Shown one piece after another: positions 6,266 to 13,405 of a DNA stretch of 15,959 nucleotides; position 1 is the stretch's first letter, and each line of letters opens with the position of its first letter. The notes beneath the pieces are model-generated. The model searched no databases. It was not told the DNA's origin and saw only the letters and a list, made by a program, of their open reading frames with translations. This DNA comes from an uncultured Collinsella sp. (lineage in GTDB: Bacteria > Actinomycetota > Coriobacteriia > Coriobacteriales > Coriobacteriaceae). Position numbers and translations under genes: made by a program. The DNA is taken from positions 1-15,959 of the forward strand of contig URNJ01000027.1 of NCBI GenBank assembly GCA_900549215.1. Direction: 5' to 3'.

Positions 6266-8047
6266 TTAAGAACGCTTACGGCTCGCCATGGTGCCTGCGG
6301 CGATAGCGGCTGTTCCCGCAAGGACGGTTGCCACGATGGCCGCACCCGAGGTGTCGCCGGTTGCCGCGAGCACGCCGGTAGTCTTGGCTTTCGTGGTTGA
6401 AGCCGCAACGGCCTTGGTCGGCTTTGAGCCCTCAGGCTTGGGGTTCTGCTTGGACTCCGCGGGCTTGCTTTCTGCGGGCTTGGTCTCGTCGGGCTTGGGG
6501 TCTTCCGGCTTGGCTACCTCGGGAGGTGCGATGGTCGTACTTTTGGCGACTGCTTTGATATAGAGGGAGTCGACCGTGGCGTCGCCCGTGCCGATGGCCT
6601 GGCCTGCCTCGTAGATGCCGTCACGGAGCTTGCGATAGTCAATGACCTTGCCGCCTTCGGGCGTCTGGATGGCGGCGTTCTCAATCTTGATGGTGCCGAT
6701 TGTCTTGCCGTCAGCGCTCATGGCACGGGCAAAGATTGCCGCTGTATCTCCTTCGGCCGTTACCTTGCTGCGGATGATCGAGATGACTGCGGGTGTGACG
6801 CCCTCGCTGGTCTGGGCGATGATGCCGATGTTCTCGCCTTGGGGTTCGCGCCTCGTCTCGCCATCTTGGTTTTCGCTGTAGGGGATGGGGCCGTCGCCGT
6901 TCTCGACATAGCGGGCTATGGCCTTGACAACGGAGTCGCTGATGTAGATGTGGCCGCCCTTCTCGTTGGGTCGATCGTTTCTGGTGGAGAATGCAGCCGA
7001 AACCTCGCCTTCCGCAAACGCGTCCACGGTGGAGCCGTTCTTGATGTCGATGTCGCCCCCGTCAGTGATGAGGGCGATGGCCTGGCCGCCGTTCGCGCTG
7101 GTACGGACCGTCACGGTCGCGTGATCGAGCGTAACGCCCTTGTGGGCATAGACGCCATATTCAACACCGCTTGCGTCAAGGGAGGCGTTCGTGACTGCGA
7201 GACTGCCCTCAGTGTCGACGGCAAGATATCCCTCGGCGTTTGCCTTGACCTGGCTGCCGTCCGAGATGTTGATATTGCCGCCGCTCCAAAGGGCCTCACC
7301 ATCGGCTGAGCTTGCCTCGACCGTCCCGTCACCCTTGATGGTGAGGTTCTTGTCGGCTCCAATACCCTTGTCCTTGGTAGCCCTGGCGGTGACGGCTCCG
7401 CTGTCGTCAATCGTGATATTGCCGTTTGCCCTGATGCCATCCGATGCACCCGTGGCGTTGACGTTGCCCGAACCTTTGATAGCGAGATCACCTCCGGCAT
7501 TGATGGCATCAAACCCAGTGCTCGTGGCGTTGACGGATCCGGCTCCGTCGATGTTGATATTACCCGTGGAGAGGATAGCGTCCTCAGTAGATGTCACGCT
7601 GAGCGTGCCGCCCTCGTTGCCTTGGATATTGAGCTCGGCATTCTCGTTAGTGCCATGAGAAACGTTGATGCTTTCGATCCATTCGGCAGTGACGATGTTG
7701 GTTCCCGAGTAATTCACGTTGAGCTTGCCTGCGGCCTGGATCTCGCCGCCGTTATAGTTGTTGAGCTTCAAGTCGTCGGCGCCGTCCCACGACCAGGTAC
7801 CGGCCTCGTCGCTCGCCGCGGTGTTGTACTTGTTGCCGCCGACCTTGACCCATTCCGCTGCGAGCGAGACGCTCGGCATGAGCAGCGAGCTCACCGTGAG
7901 CGCGCACACGGCGCCCGCGACGATGCGGCGCGTCACGCGGCGCCAGCTGCCGTGCGCGAGTCCTATGCGACGGCGAACGTCGGGTTCGGCAACATGGGTT
8001 TCGGCGGTAGTGTCATTGCGTTTGGGGGTCGTGAACAAGGCTGCCAT
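6266..8047 (-). CDS. Cell-wall-anchored beta-helix-like surface protein, second tandem copy
   Basis: The product is a 593-residue secreted protein. The start at 8047 has GGGAG 6 nt upstream; an ATG six codons earlier lacks such a site. Residues 1-64 are a signal peptide with an unusually long N-region, RRVTRR before a hydrophobic stretch (42-62), and likely cleavage after SLAA. Residues 65-120 carry the W-x-WDGADDLKLNNYNGG type motif. Residues 162-303 hold about six repeats of 23-24 residues with the pattern G-N-I-x-I-x-G-S-G-x-V-x-A, as expected for rungs of a right-handed beta-helix. This resembles Cthe_2159-like carbohydrate-binding proteins, though binding is inferred. A Lys/Pro/Glu-rich linker follows, then LAATGD at 560, a hydrophobic stretch and RKRS. 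The LAxTG form is known for class E sortases. It is a paralogue of the 590-residue gene upstream. Confidence 0.9.
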   Translation of the reverse strand: MAALFTTPKRNDTTAETHVAEPDVRRRIGLAHGSWRRVTRRIVAGAVCALTVSSLLMPSVSLAAEWVKVGGNKYNTAASDEAGTWSWDGADDLKLNNYNGGEIQAAGKLNVNYSGTNIVTAEWIESINVSHGTNENAELNIQGNEGGTLSVTSTEDAILSTGNINIDGAGSVNATSTGFDAINAGGDLAIKGSGNVNATGASDGIRANGNITIDDSGAVTARATKDKGIGADKNLTIKGDGTVEASSADGEALWSGGNINISDGSQVKANAEGYLAVDTEGSLAVTNASLDASGVEYGVYAHKGVTLDHATVTVRTSANGGQAIALITDGGDIDIKNGSTVDAFAEGEVSAAFSTRNDRPNEKGGHIYISDSVVKAIARYVENGDGPIPYSENQDGETRREPQGENIGIIAQTSEGVTPAVISIIRSKVTAEGDTAAIFARAMSADGKTIGTIKIENAAIQTPEGGKVIDYRKLRDGIYEAGQAIGTGDATVDSLYIKAVAKSTTIAPPEVAKPEDPKPDETKPAESKPAESKQNPKPEGSKPTKAVAASTTKAKTTGVLAATGDTSGAAIVATVLAGTAAIAAGTMASRKRS

Positions 8048-8146
8048 GGTTGCTCCCGTTCTCATAGGGCCTATACGACTAGATTCAGCGTATCTGCTGG
8101 ATGTTGCCGGCGGTAGTGCCGTTTGGAGGGCAAAATGGCCAAAATG
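8048..8146 (-). promoter_or_regulatory. Conserved leader of the second surface-protein gene
   Basis: Immediately upstream of the start codon, this region aligns with the leader of the other copy. A 32-nt block (8106-8137) is identical to 10150-10181, and CTCATAGGGCCTAT just before the start is also identical. The intervening bases vary. It probably contains the promoter or a protein site, but no confident -10/-35 pair can be named. Confidence 0.55.
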
Positions 8147-8185
8147 GGGGAGAAATAGGCCGCACGCCGGCGCAGGGACCGGCGC

Positions 8186-8226
8186 TAAAAGAAAAGCGCG
8201 GGGCCGCATGGCGACTCCGCGCTTTA
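8186..8226 (-). terminator. Duplicated permease terminator, now ending the first surface gene
   Basis: AAGCGCGG (8194-8201) pairs with CCGCGCTT (8217-8224), with further pairing inside, followed on the minus strand by TTCTTTTA. It is a copy of the purine-permease terminator at 10231-10272. In its present place it lies downstream of the 590-residue surface gene, whose own terminator was lost at the duplication junction. Confidence 0.8.
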
Positions 8227-8251
8227 TTGTTCAGCTTTTGCAGCCTTGCCC

Positions 8252-8296
8252 TTACGCTACGAAGAAGTAGACGAGGAAGGCAAGGGCCGCGATCCA
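8252..8296 (-). pseudogene. Remnant of the 3' end of the AzgA-type permease gene
   Basis: The minus strand reads WIAALAFLVYFFVA followed by TAA, identical in protein to the last 14 residues of the permease ending at 10299. The 45 nt differ at four positions from the intact gene, all synonymous. No start or upstream coding sequence accompanies it. It marks the upstream boundary of the duplicated unit. Confidence 0.9.
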
Positions 8297-8318
8297 CCCG
8301 TCCCGTGCGAAAAAGTGT

Positions 8319-10091
8319 TTACGAGCGCTTGCGGCTCACCACGGCGCCCGCGGCGATGGCGGCTGTTCCTGCAAGGGCGGCTGCCACGATGGCTGCGTTC
8401 GAGGCGTCGCCGGTTGCCGCGAGCTTGCCGGTGGTCTTGGCTCCCGTGGCTGCAACTGCAACGGTCTTGGTCGTCTTCGTGCCCTCGGACTTGGAACCCT
8501 CGGGCTTGGTCTCGCCTGGCTTCTCCTCGGGTTTGATCTCCTCGGGAGGCGCGATGACCGTGCTCTTGGCGACAGCTTCATCGTAGGGGGAGTCGACCGT
8601 GGCGTCGCCCGTGCCGATGGTCTGCCCCGCCTCGTAGACGATGCCGTCGCTGAGCTCTTCCTTGTTGCGATAGTCAATGACTTTGCCGCCTGCAGGCGCC
8701 TGGATGATGGCGTCCTTGATTTCGATGGTGCCGATCGCCTTGCCGTCCGCGCTCATGGCAAGGGCGAAGATTGCCGCCGTGTCTCCCTCGGCCGTGACCC
8801 TGCTGCGGGCGATCGAGATGGTCGCGGGCGTGATGCCCTCGCTGGTCTGCGCGAAGATGCCGATGTTCAGGCCCTCGGACTCAGGGATGATTTCGTCGTT
8901 TTGGTCTCCACTGTAGTGGTCGGGGCCGTCGCCGCCGGTCTCGGCATAGCGGGCTATGGCCTTGACAACGGAGTCGCTGATGTAGATATGGCCACCCGCT
9001 TCGCCGGAGTAGAAATTACTGGTGGAGATTGCAACCGAGAACCTGCCTTCTGCGAGCGCATCCACAGTCGAGCCGTTCTTGATGACGATGTCGTCCTCAT
9101 CGGTGAAGAGTGCGCTGACTTCCCCGCCATCTGAGCTTGCGCGGACCGTCACGGTCGCGCCATCGAGCGTGATGCCCTTGTAGACATAGATGCCATACCC
9201 AACGCCACTTGCGTTGAGGGAAGCGTTCGTGACCGTGAGGCTGTTTTTACCGTCGATGGCGGCGTCTTCCTCGGAGCTTGCCTTGACCTGGCTGCCACCC
9301 GAGATCTCGATGTTTCCGTCGGCCCAAATCGCATTGTCTTTGATAGAGCTTGCCTCTACCTTGCCGCCGCCCTTTATGATGAGGTTCTCGTTAGCATCGA
9401 TACCCTGATCCTCGGTGGCCTTGGCGGTGACGGTTCCGCTGCTGTCGATCGTGATGTTGCCGTCGGCCCTGATGCCATCCGAATCGCCCGTGGCGTTAAC
9501 GTTTCCCGAGCCCTTGATGGTGACATCGCCCCCGGCATCGATGGCATCGTGCTCGGTGCTCGTGGCGTTGACAGTGCCAGCGCCGTCGATGTTGATGTTG
9601 CCGACGGAAGTGATGGCGTCACGAGAAGATGTCACGTTGAGCGTGCTGGACGCGTCGCCCTGAATATTAAGCTCGGCGTTCTCGTTCGCGCCATCCTTAA
9701 CCTTGATGCCGCGGCCGTCGTCGTTAGTGACGGTGTTGTTGCCCTCGTAGCTCACGCTGAGCTTGCCCGCTGCCTCGATCGCGCCGCCGTTATAGCCGTT
9801 GAGCTTCATGTCGTCGGCGCCGTTCCAGGCCCAGGTGCCGGCCTCGTCGCCCGCTGCAGTGCCGGCGTTGTACTGGGTGCCGCCAACGTCGATCCATTCG
9901 GCGGCAAGCGAGATGCTCGGCATGAGCAACGAGCTCACTGTGAGCGCGCAGGTCAGGCCGCAGACGATGCGGCGCGTCACGCGACGCCAGCTTCCGTGTG
10001 CGAGCAGCGTGCGACGGCGCACGTCGGGCTCGACAAAATGGGCTCCAGAGGTTTTGTCATTGCGCTTGGGGGTCGTGAACAAGGCGGCCAT
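8319..10091 (-). CDS. Cell-wall-anchored beta-helix-like surface protein, first tandem copy
   Basis: The product is a 590-residue secreted protein with the same plan as its neighbour. The signal peptide has MAALFTTPKRND at its start, RRVTRR before the hydrophobic core, and likely cleavage after SLAA. Next come a WAWNGADDMKLNGYNGG motif and 23-24-residue repeats such as GNINIDGAGTVNATSTEHDA and GNITIDSSGTVTAKATED. After a second repeat-poor stretch ending near GTGDATVDSPY comes a Lys/Glu/Pro linker. LAATGD lies at residue 557, followed by a hydrophobic helix and RKRS. The ATG at 10091 has GGGAG 6 nt upstream. The stretches from the signal to the repeats are well conserved between copies, while the segment before the linker and the linker itself differ in sequence and length. 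A role in adhesion or glycan binding at the cell wall is inference. It sits directly downstream of the purine permease, and its present terminator is the permease copy at 8186-8226. Confidence 0.9.
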   Translation of the reverse strand: MAALFTTPKRNDKTSGAHFVEPDVRRRTLLAHGSWRRVTRRIVCGLTCALTVSSLLMPSISLAAEWIDVGGTQYNAGTAAGDEAGTWAWNGADDMKLNGYNGGAIEAAGKLSVSYEGNNTVTNDDGRGIKVKDGANENAELNIQGDASSTLNVTSSRDAITSVGNINIDGAGTVNATSTEHDAIDAGGDVTIKGSGNVNATGDSDGIRADGNITIDSSGTVTAKATEDQGIDANENLIIKGGGKVEASSIKDNAIWADGNIEISGGSQVKASSEEDAAIDGKNSLTVTNASLNASGVGYGIYVYKGITLDGATVTVRASSDGGEVSALFTDEDDIVIKNGSTVDALAEGRFSVAISTSNFYSGEAGGHIYISDSVVKAIARYAETGGDGPDHYSGDQNDEIIPESEGLNIGIFAQTSEGITPATISIARSRVTAEGDTAAIFALAMSADGKAIGTIEIKDAIIQAPAGGKVIDYRNKEELSDGIVYEAGQTIGTGDATVDSPYDEAVAKSTVIAPPEEIKPEEKPGETKPEGSKSEGTKTTKTVAVAATGAKTTGKLAATGDASNAAIVAAALAGTAAIAAGAVVSRKRS

Positions 10092-10190
10092 GGTTACTCC
10101 CATCCTCATAGGGCCTATGCGATTAAGCCCAGCATATCTGCAGGATGTAGCCGGCGGTAGTGCCGTTTGGAGGGCAAAATGTCCAAAACT
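10092..10190 (-). promoter_or_regulatory. Conserved leader of the first surface-protein gene
   Basis: This is the partner of the leader at 8048-8146. The identical 32-nt block is 10150-10181, which on the minus strand begins CATTTTGCCCTCC and ends CCGCCGGC. A second identical block CTCATAGGGCCTAT is next to the Shine-Dalgarno region. Spacing from block to start codon is the same in both copies. The function is probably the promoter and/or an operator. Confidence 0.55.
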
Positions 10191-10230
10191 TGGGAAGCAA
10201 TGTATCGCGCGTCCGTGCGTTGCCTGGCTT

Positions 10231-10272
10231 TAAAAGAAAAGCGCGGAGCCGCTCGATGCGACTCCGCGCTTT
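10231..10272 (-). terminator. Terminator of the purine permease gene
   Basis: On the minus strand AAAGCGCGGAGTCGC pairs with GCGGCTCCGCGCTTT around a short loop and is followed by TCTTTTA. It begins 26 nt past the permease stop. A copy is found at 8186-8226. Confidence 0.88.
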
Positions 10273-10298
10273 GGTGTTCTGCTTTGGCAGCTTTGCCG

Positions 10299-11612
10299 CT
10301 ACGCTACAAAGAAGTAGACGAGGAAGGCGAGGGCTGCGATCCACATGAGCGGCTTGATCTTGGAGGCCTCACCCTTAACGAGCGCGACGATCACGTAAGC
10401 GATAAAGCCCAGGCCAATGCCGGCAGAGATGGAGTAAGTGAAGGGCACGCCGGCGACAATCATGAACGCCGGGAAACCCTGCGACACGTCGGACCAGTCG
10501 ATCTCGGAGGCCTCGCTCATCATGAGGTAGCCGACGTAGACCAGAGCACCGCAGGTGGCGGCGCTGGAAACGATGGTGACGATGGGGGAGAAGAACGCGG
10601 CGAGAATGAACAGCACGCCGGTGGTGACGGAGGTGAGGCCCGTGCGGCCACCGTCGGCAGCGCCAGAGGTGGACTCGACGAAGGTGGTGATGGAGGAGAC
10701 GCCCATAAAGCCACCGGCAGCAGCGGCCACGGAGTCGACGACCAGGATGGGACGGATGTCCTCGACATTGCCGTCCTCGGTCAAGAACTCGCCCTGCTTG
10801 GCGACGGCCATCGCGGTGCCCATGGTGTCGAAGAAGTCACTCATGAGCAGCGAGAAGGCAACGACGAGCAGCATCGGGTCGGTCAGAACCTTCACGATGG
10901 CCATGTTGCCATCGGCGGTGTTGGCAAACGGGGCGCCAAAGGTCGAGAAGTCGAGCGGTGCGATGAGGCCCTCGGGCGCATGGGTGACGCCCAGCGGGAT
11001 ACCGGCGATAACGGCGACGATGATGCCGATGAGCAGCGAGCCCGGCACGTTGCGGGAAGCCAGGGCAACCGTCACGACGATGGAGATGATGCCGACGATA
11101 AAGGTGGGGGAGGCGATGTCGCCCAGGCCGACGAGCGTACCGGCGCCAGCGGTGATGATGCCGGCGTCGCACAGGCCGATCATGGCGATAAACAGGCCTG
11201 AGCCAACCGAGATGGCGTGGCGCAGGACCACGGGGATGGCGTCCATGATGGCCTCGCGCAGGCCGCACAGGACGAGCAGCAAGATGACGATACCCTCGAG
11301 GAAGATAACGCTCATGGCCACGTGCCAGTCACCGCCGCACATGGTGGTGGCGATGCCCGCGATCATGGCGTTGATGCCCAGGCCCGAAGCGCAGGCGAGC
11401 GGGCGGTTGGCGAAGATGCCCATGCAGATGGTCATGATGCCGGCGCCCAGGCAAGTGGCGCAGGCGAGCGCTCCCGCATCGATGCCGGCGCCCGAGAGCA
11501 CCGCGGGGTTGACGGCAATGATGTAGGCCATTGCCAGGAACGTTGTCAGTCCAGCGCGAAGTTCGGTCCCGATTGTGGACTTGCGCTCGCTGACGTGAAA
11601 TAGTTCGTCCAT
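10299..11612 (-). CDS. Hypoxanthine/guanine/adenine permease (AzgA/PbuG type, NCS2 family)
   Basis: The product is a 437-residue membrane transporter with about 12-14 hydrophobic segments, predicted to import purine bases such as hypoxanthine, guanine or adenine. The N-terminus ERKSTIGTELRAGLTTFLAMAYIIAVNP and the later SDFFDTMGTAMAVAKQ and GVSSITTFVESTSGAADGGR blocks are signatures of the AzgA branch. The length matches the family (about 430-450). The start at 11612 has AAGGAAAGG upstream; the reading frame extends 19 codons further but without family similarity. The gene is divergent from the deformylase-like gene and ends in a terminator. No purine riboswitch is visible in its leader. The last 15 codons were duplicated along with the downstream surface gene. 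The exact base specificity is not readable. Confidence 0.93.
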   Translation of the reverse strand: MDELFHVSERKSTIGTELRAGLTTFLAMAYIIAVNPAVLSGAGIDAGALACATCLGAGIMTICMGIFANRPLACASGLGINAMIAGIATTMCGGDWHVAMSVIFLEGIVILLLVLCGLREAIMDAIPVVLRHAISVGSGLFIAMIGLCDAGIITAGAGTLVGLGDIASPTFIVGIISIVVTVALASRNVPGSLLIGIIVAVIAGIPLGVTHAPEGLIAPLDFSTFGAPFANTADGNMAIVKVLTDPMLLVVAFSLLMSDFFDTMGTAMAVAKQGEFLTEDGNVEDIRPILVVDSVAAAAGGFMGVSSITTFVESTSGAADGGRTGLTSVTTGVLFILAAFFSPIVTIVSSAATCGALVYVGYLMMSEASEIDWSDVSQGFPAFMIVAGVPFTYSISAGIGLGFIAYVIVALVKGEASKIKPLMWIAALAFLVYFFVA

Positions 11613-11766
11613 GCATACCCTTTCCTTGTTCGGCCCCGAGTTTAGGCCGATTGACACGAACTCACTCACTATATCGCCTTTACAACCTTGCTGTTCCTCA
11701 CATGTTGATGTTCGGCGCTTTGTAGCGGACGGGCGGTATTTTCCGTATGAAAATGTGTGGGTACCG

Positions 11767-11772
11767 TATACT
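11767..11772 (+). promoter_or_regulatory. Probable -10 box of the deformylase-like gene
   Basis: TATACT lies 33 nt upstream of the start codon at 11806, a good -10 match at a usual distance. No convincing -35 is found 16-18 nt upstream. The rest of the gap from 11613 to 11805 holds the divergent promoter of the purine permease, for which no clear boxes can be named. Confidence 0.45.
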
Positions 11773-11805
11773 TAAGCGGTTACAACGACCCCTATGGAGG
11801 AACGT

Positions 11806-12225
11806 ATGATTAAAGAGCTCTGCCACGACGAGGCTATTCTGTCCCAGCGTTGCGAGGTCGCGACCGTCGAGGACGAGTCGGTGGCACAGGACCTGATCGA
11901 TACCATCAAGTCGCTCGACGATGCCGGCTGCCTTGCCGCCAACCAGATCGGCGTCACCAAGAAGGTCTGCGTCTACCTGGACGATGCCGGCGAGCCCCAT
12001 GTGCTCTACAACCCCCGCCTGGTGTTTGGCCTGGGTGCCAGCAAGATGGAGGAGAGCTGCCTGACGCACGAGGAGGTCACCAAGTCCACGCGCTACATCA
12101 AGTGCAAGGTTGCCTTTGACCAGATCGTCGACGGCAAGATGAAGGAGTGCCGCCGCGACTACGCGGGCTTTGAGGCACAAATGATCCAGCATATGATCGA
12201 CCACTGCTTAGGCAAACTCGTCTAG
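11806..12225 (+). CDS. def: Short peptide-deformylase-like protein lacking the catalytic glutamate
   Basis: The product is a 139-residue protein of the short peptide deformylase group found in Firmicutes and Bacteroidetes. True deformylases remove the formyl group from nascent N-terminal methionine using a metal held by Cys and two His. Motif 1 is AGCLAANQIGV, motif 2 is EESCLTHE with C85 as ligand, and motif 3 is IQHMIDH with H129 and H133. In motif 3 the normal HExxH glutamate is methionine (M130). GAG to ATG needs more than one base change, so a read error is unlikely. Motif 2 also has S in place of the usual G. The protein may bind metal and peptide but is probably inactive or altered as a deformylase. 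A housekeeping def would be expected elsewhere. The start has GGAGG 7 nt upstream; the frame opens four codons earlier without a ribosome site. Confidence 0.85.
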   Translation: MIKELCHDEAILSQRCEVATVEDESVAQDLIDTIKSLDDAGCLAANQIGVTKKVCVYLDDAGEPHVLYNPRLVFGLGASKMEESCLTHEEVTKSTRYIKCKVAFDQIVDGKMKECRRDYAGFEAQMIQHMIDHCLGKLV

Positions 12226-12260
12226 AGCGGTTCAATTGGGGACCGAATTTGCGGTCTTTG

Positions 12261-12296
12261 AGCCCGGGTATGACATTGTTGTCATGTCCGGGCTTT
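12261..12296 (+). terminator. Terminator after the deformylase-like gene
   Basis: AGCCCGG-GT-ATGACA pairs with TGTCAT-GT-CCGGGCT around a short loop, followed by TTTGTGTTT. It lies about 35 nt past the stop codon. A small GACCG/CGGTC hairpin precedes it. Confidence 0.85.
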
Positions 12297-12360
12297 TGTG
12301 TTTAGCGCCTTTTTGTTTGGTGACAATAAGCTTAGCAAGAACGTAAGGCTAGGAGGCGCT

Positions 12361-13326
12361 ATGTGCACGAGTATTCGATTTACCGATGATTCCGGCCACA
12401 TGTATCTGGGACGCAACCTCGACTGGAGCTTTGACTACGGCCAACAGGTTCGCGTGATGCCGCGCGGGTTTCACATTCCGTATTCGTTTATCGACGACGC
12501 GACAGCGGCACACGCGGTGATCGGTATGTGCATCGATTACAAGAACTACCCCATGTTTTTCGATTGCGGTAACGATGCGGGTCTGGCTGTGGCGGGGCTC
12601 AACTTTCCCGGCTATGCCGAGTATGCCGAGGGACCGGTTGATGGAAAGACCAATATCGCGGCCTATGAGTTTCCCCTGTGGGTGGCAGCGACGTTCTCGA
12701 CGGTCGACGAGGTCGAGGCTGCGCTGCGCGATACGGTGATTGTCGCCAAATCTGCCGGAGAGGGGCTGGGCGTGTCGCTGCTCCATTGGATTATCGGCGA
12801 CAGCCAGCGTAGCATCGTGGTCGAGATGATGGCTGACGGTCTGCATGTATACGACGATCCGGTCGACACCCTTGCCAATCAGCCCACCTTCCCGTGGCAC
12901 ATGGAAAACCTGCGCACCTATATCACGGCCACAAGCGATTTTCCGCAGACGGCGACATGGCGTGGCGCCGAGCTCAAGCCCTATGGCGCGGGTGCCGGCA
13001 TGCGCGGTATTCCGGGTGACTGCTATTCGCCGAGCCGTTTTGTAAAGGCGGCGTACCTCAATGCCAATTACCCGCAAAAGGAGAGCGAGACCGAAAACGT
13101 CGTCCGCATGTTCCGTTCACTCGAGGGCGTGGTGATGATTGAAGGGGCGTCCAGGATGGGCGATGGCAAGTTCGAGAAGACTATCTATACCGGATGCTTT
13201 AGCGCGCGCACGGGCAATTATTACTACGCGATGTATGGGGATCCGTCGATTCGCTACGTGAGCCTGATGGATGCCGAGGGCGCGAGCCCCGATAGGCTCG
13301 TGGTTCCCGAGCCGCGTCGTTCGTAG
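12361..13326 (+). CDS. bsh: Bile salt hydrolase (choloylglycine hydrolase, Ntn-hydrolase family)
   Basis: The product is a 321-residue enzyme that splits glycine- and taurine-conjugated bile acids. It begins MCTSIRF, so removal of Met exposes the N-terminal nucleophile C2. The other active-site residues are in place: R18 and D21 in GRNLDWSF, N81 in AGLNFPGY, N173 in ANQPTF and R226 in YSPSRF. N81 is Asn as in bile salt hydrolases, where penicillin V acylases usually carry Tyr. There is no signal peptide, so the enzyme is cytoplasmic as usual. Length matches the family (about 315-330). The start is fixed by the catalytic Cys and by AGGAGG just upstream. It is flanked by terminators on both sides and is likely monocistronic. 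It indicates adaptation to the intestinal tract. A promoter could not be assigned in 12297-12350. Confidence 0.94.
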   Translation: MCTSIRFTDDSGHMYLGRNLDWSFDYGQQVRVMPRGFHIPYSFIDDATAAHAVIGMCIDYKNYPMFFDCGNDAGLAVAGLNFPGYAEYAEGPVDGKTNIAAYEFPLWVAATFSTVDEVEAALRDTVIVAKSAGEGLGVSLLHWIIGDSQRSIVVEMMADGLHVYDDPVDTLANQPTFPWHMENLRTYITATSDFPQTATWRGAELKPYGAGAGMRGIPGDCYSPSRFVKAAYLNANYPQKESETENVVRMFRSLEGVVMIEGASRMGDGKFEKTIYTGCFSARTGNYYYAMYGDPSIRYVSLMDAEGASPDRLVVPEPRRS

Positions 13327-13350
13327 CCGTTAGCTTTACTGCAATGCAAA

Positions 13351-13384
13351 GCGGCCCTGCGTCTCCCGTGAGATGCAGGGCCGC
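13351..13384. terminator. Bidirectional terminator between bsh and kup
   Basis: GCGGCCCTGCGTCTC (13351-13365) pairs with GAGATGCAGGGCCGC (13370-13384), a 15-bp stem with one G-U pair and a CCGT loop. On the minus strand a short T-run (CTTTGC) follows. On the plus strand the T-run is poor. It sits between the convergent genes and probably ends both. Confidence 0.75.
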
Positions 13385-13405
13385 TGTCGTCGATTTGTGA
13401 CGTCG

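Larger units (their letters stand above)
6250..10343 (-). repeat. Tandem duplication: surface gene plus leader, terminator and permease 3' end
   Basis: Two copies of one unit lie head to tail on the minus strand. Copy 1 starts in the end of the purine permease (10343) and runs through terminator, leader and the 590-residue surface gene to about 8301. Copy 2 starts at 8296 with the same 45 nt of permease end (41/45 identical) and runs through a copy of the terminator, leader and the 593-residue gene to about 6250. Similarity continues a short way past both stop codons (GTTTA, GTGCG), which places the junction near 8297-8305. Confidence 0.85.

Noticed and set aside
6720..7670. Periodic repeats as a CRISPR-like or satellite array
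   Set aside because: The period comes from 23-24-residue protein repeats in frame with the surface gene; units are divergent at the DNA level and there are no unique spacers.
10167..11201. Plus-strand open frame of 344 codons rich in Gly, Asp and His opposite the purine permease
   Set aside because: Its composition is what the reverse complement of hydrophobic membrane codons gives; it crosses the permease terminator and has no plausible domain.
11651..11675. TTGACA followed by TATATC as a plus-strand promoter
   Set aside because: The spacing is 13 nt, too short for a sigma-70 promoter, and it lies about 130 nt before the nearest plus-strand gene.
11613..11805. Purine riboswitch before the AzgA-type permease
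   Set aside because: The conserved purine aptamer core (TATA...CTAAC/TTTCTACC) is absent on the minus strand.
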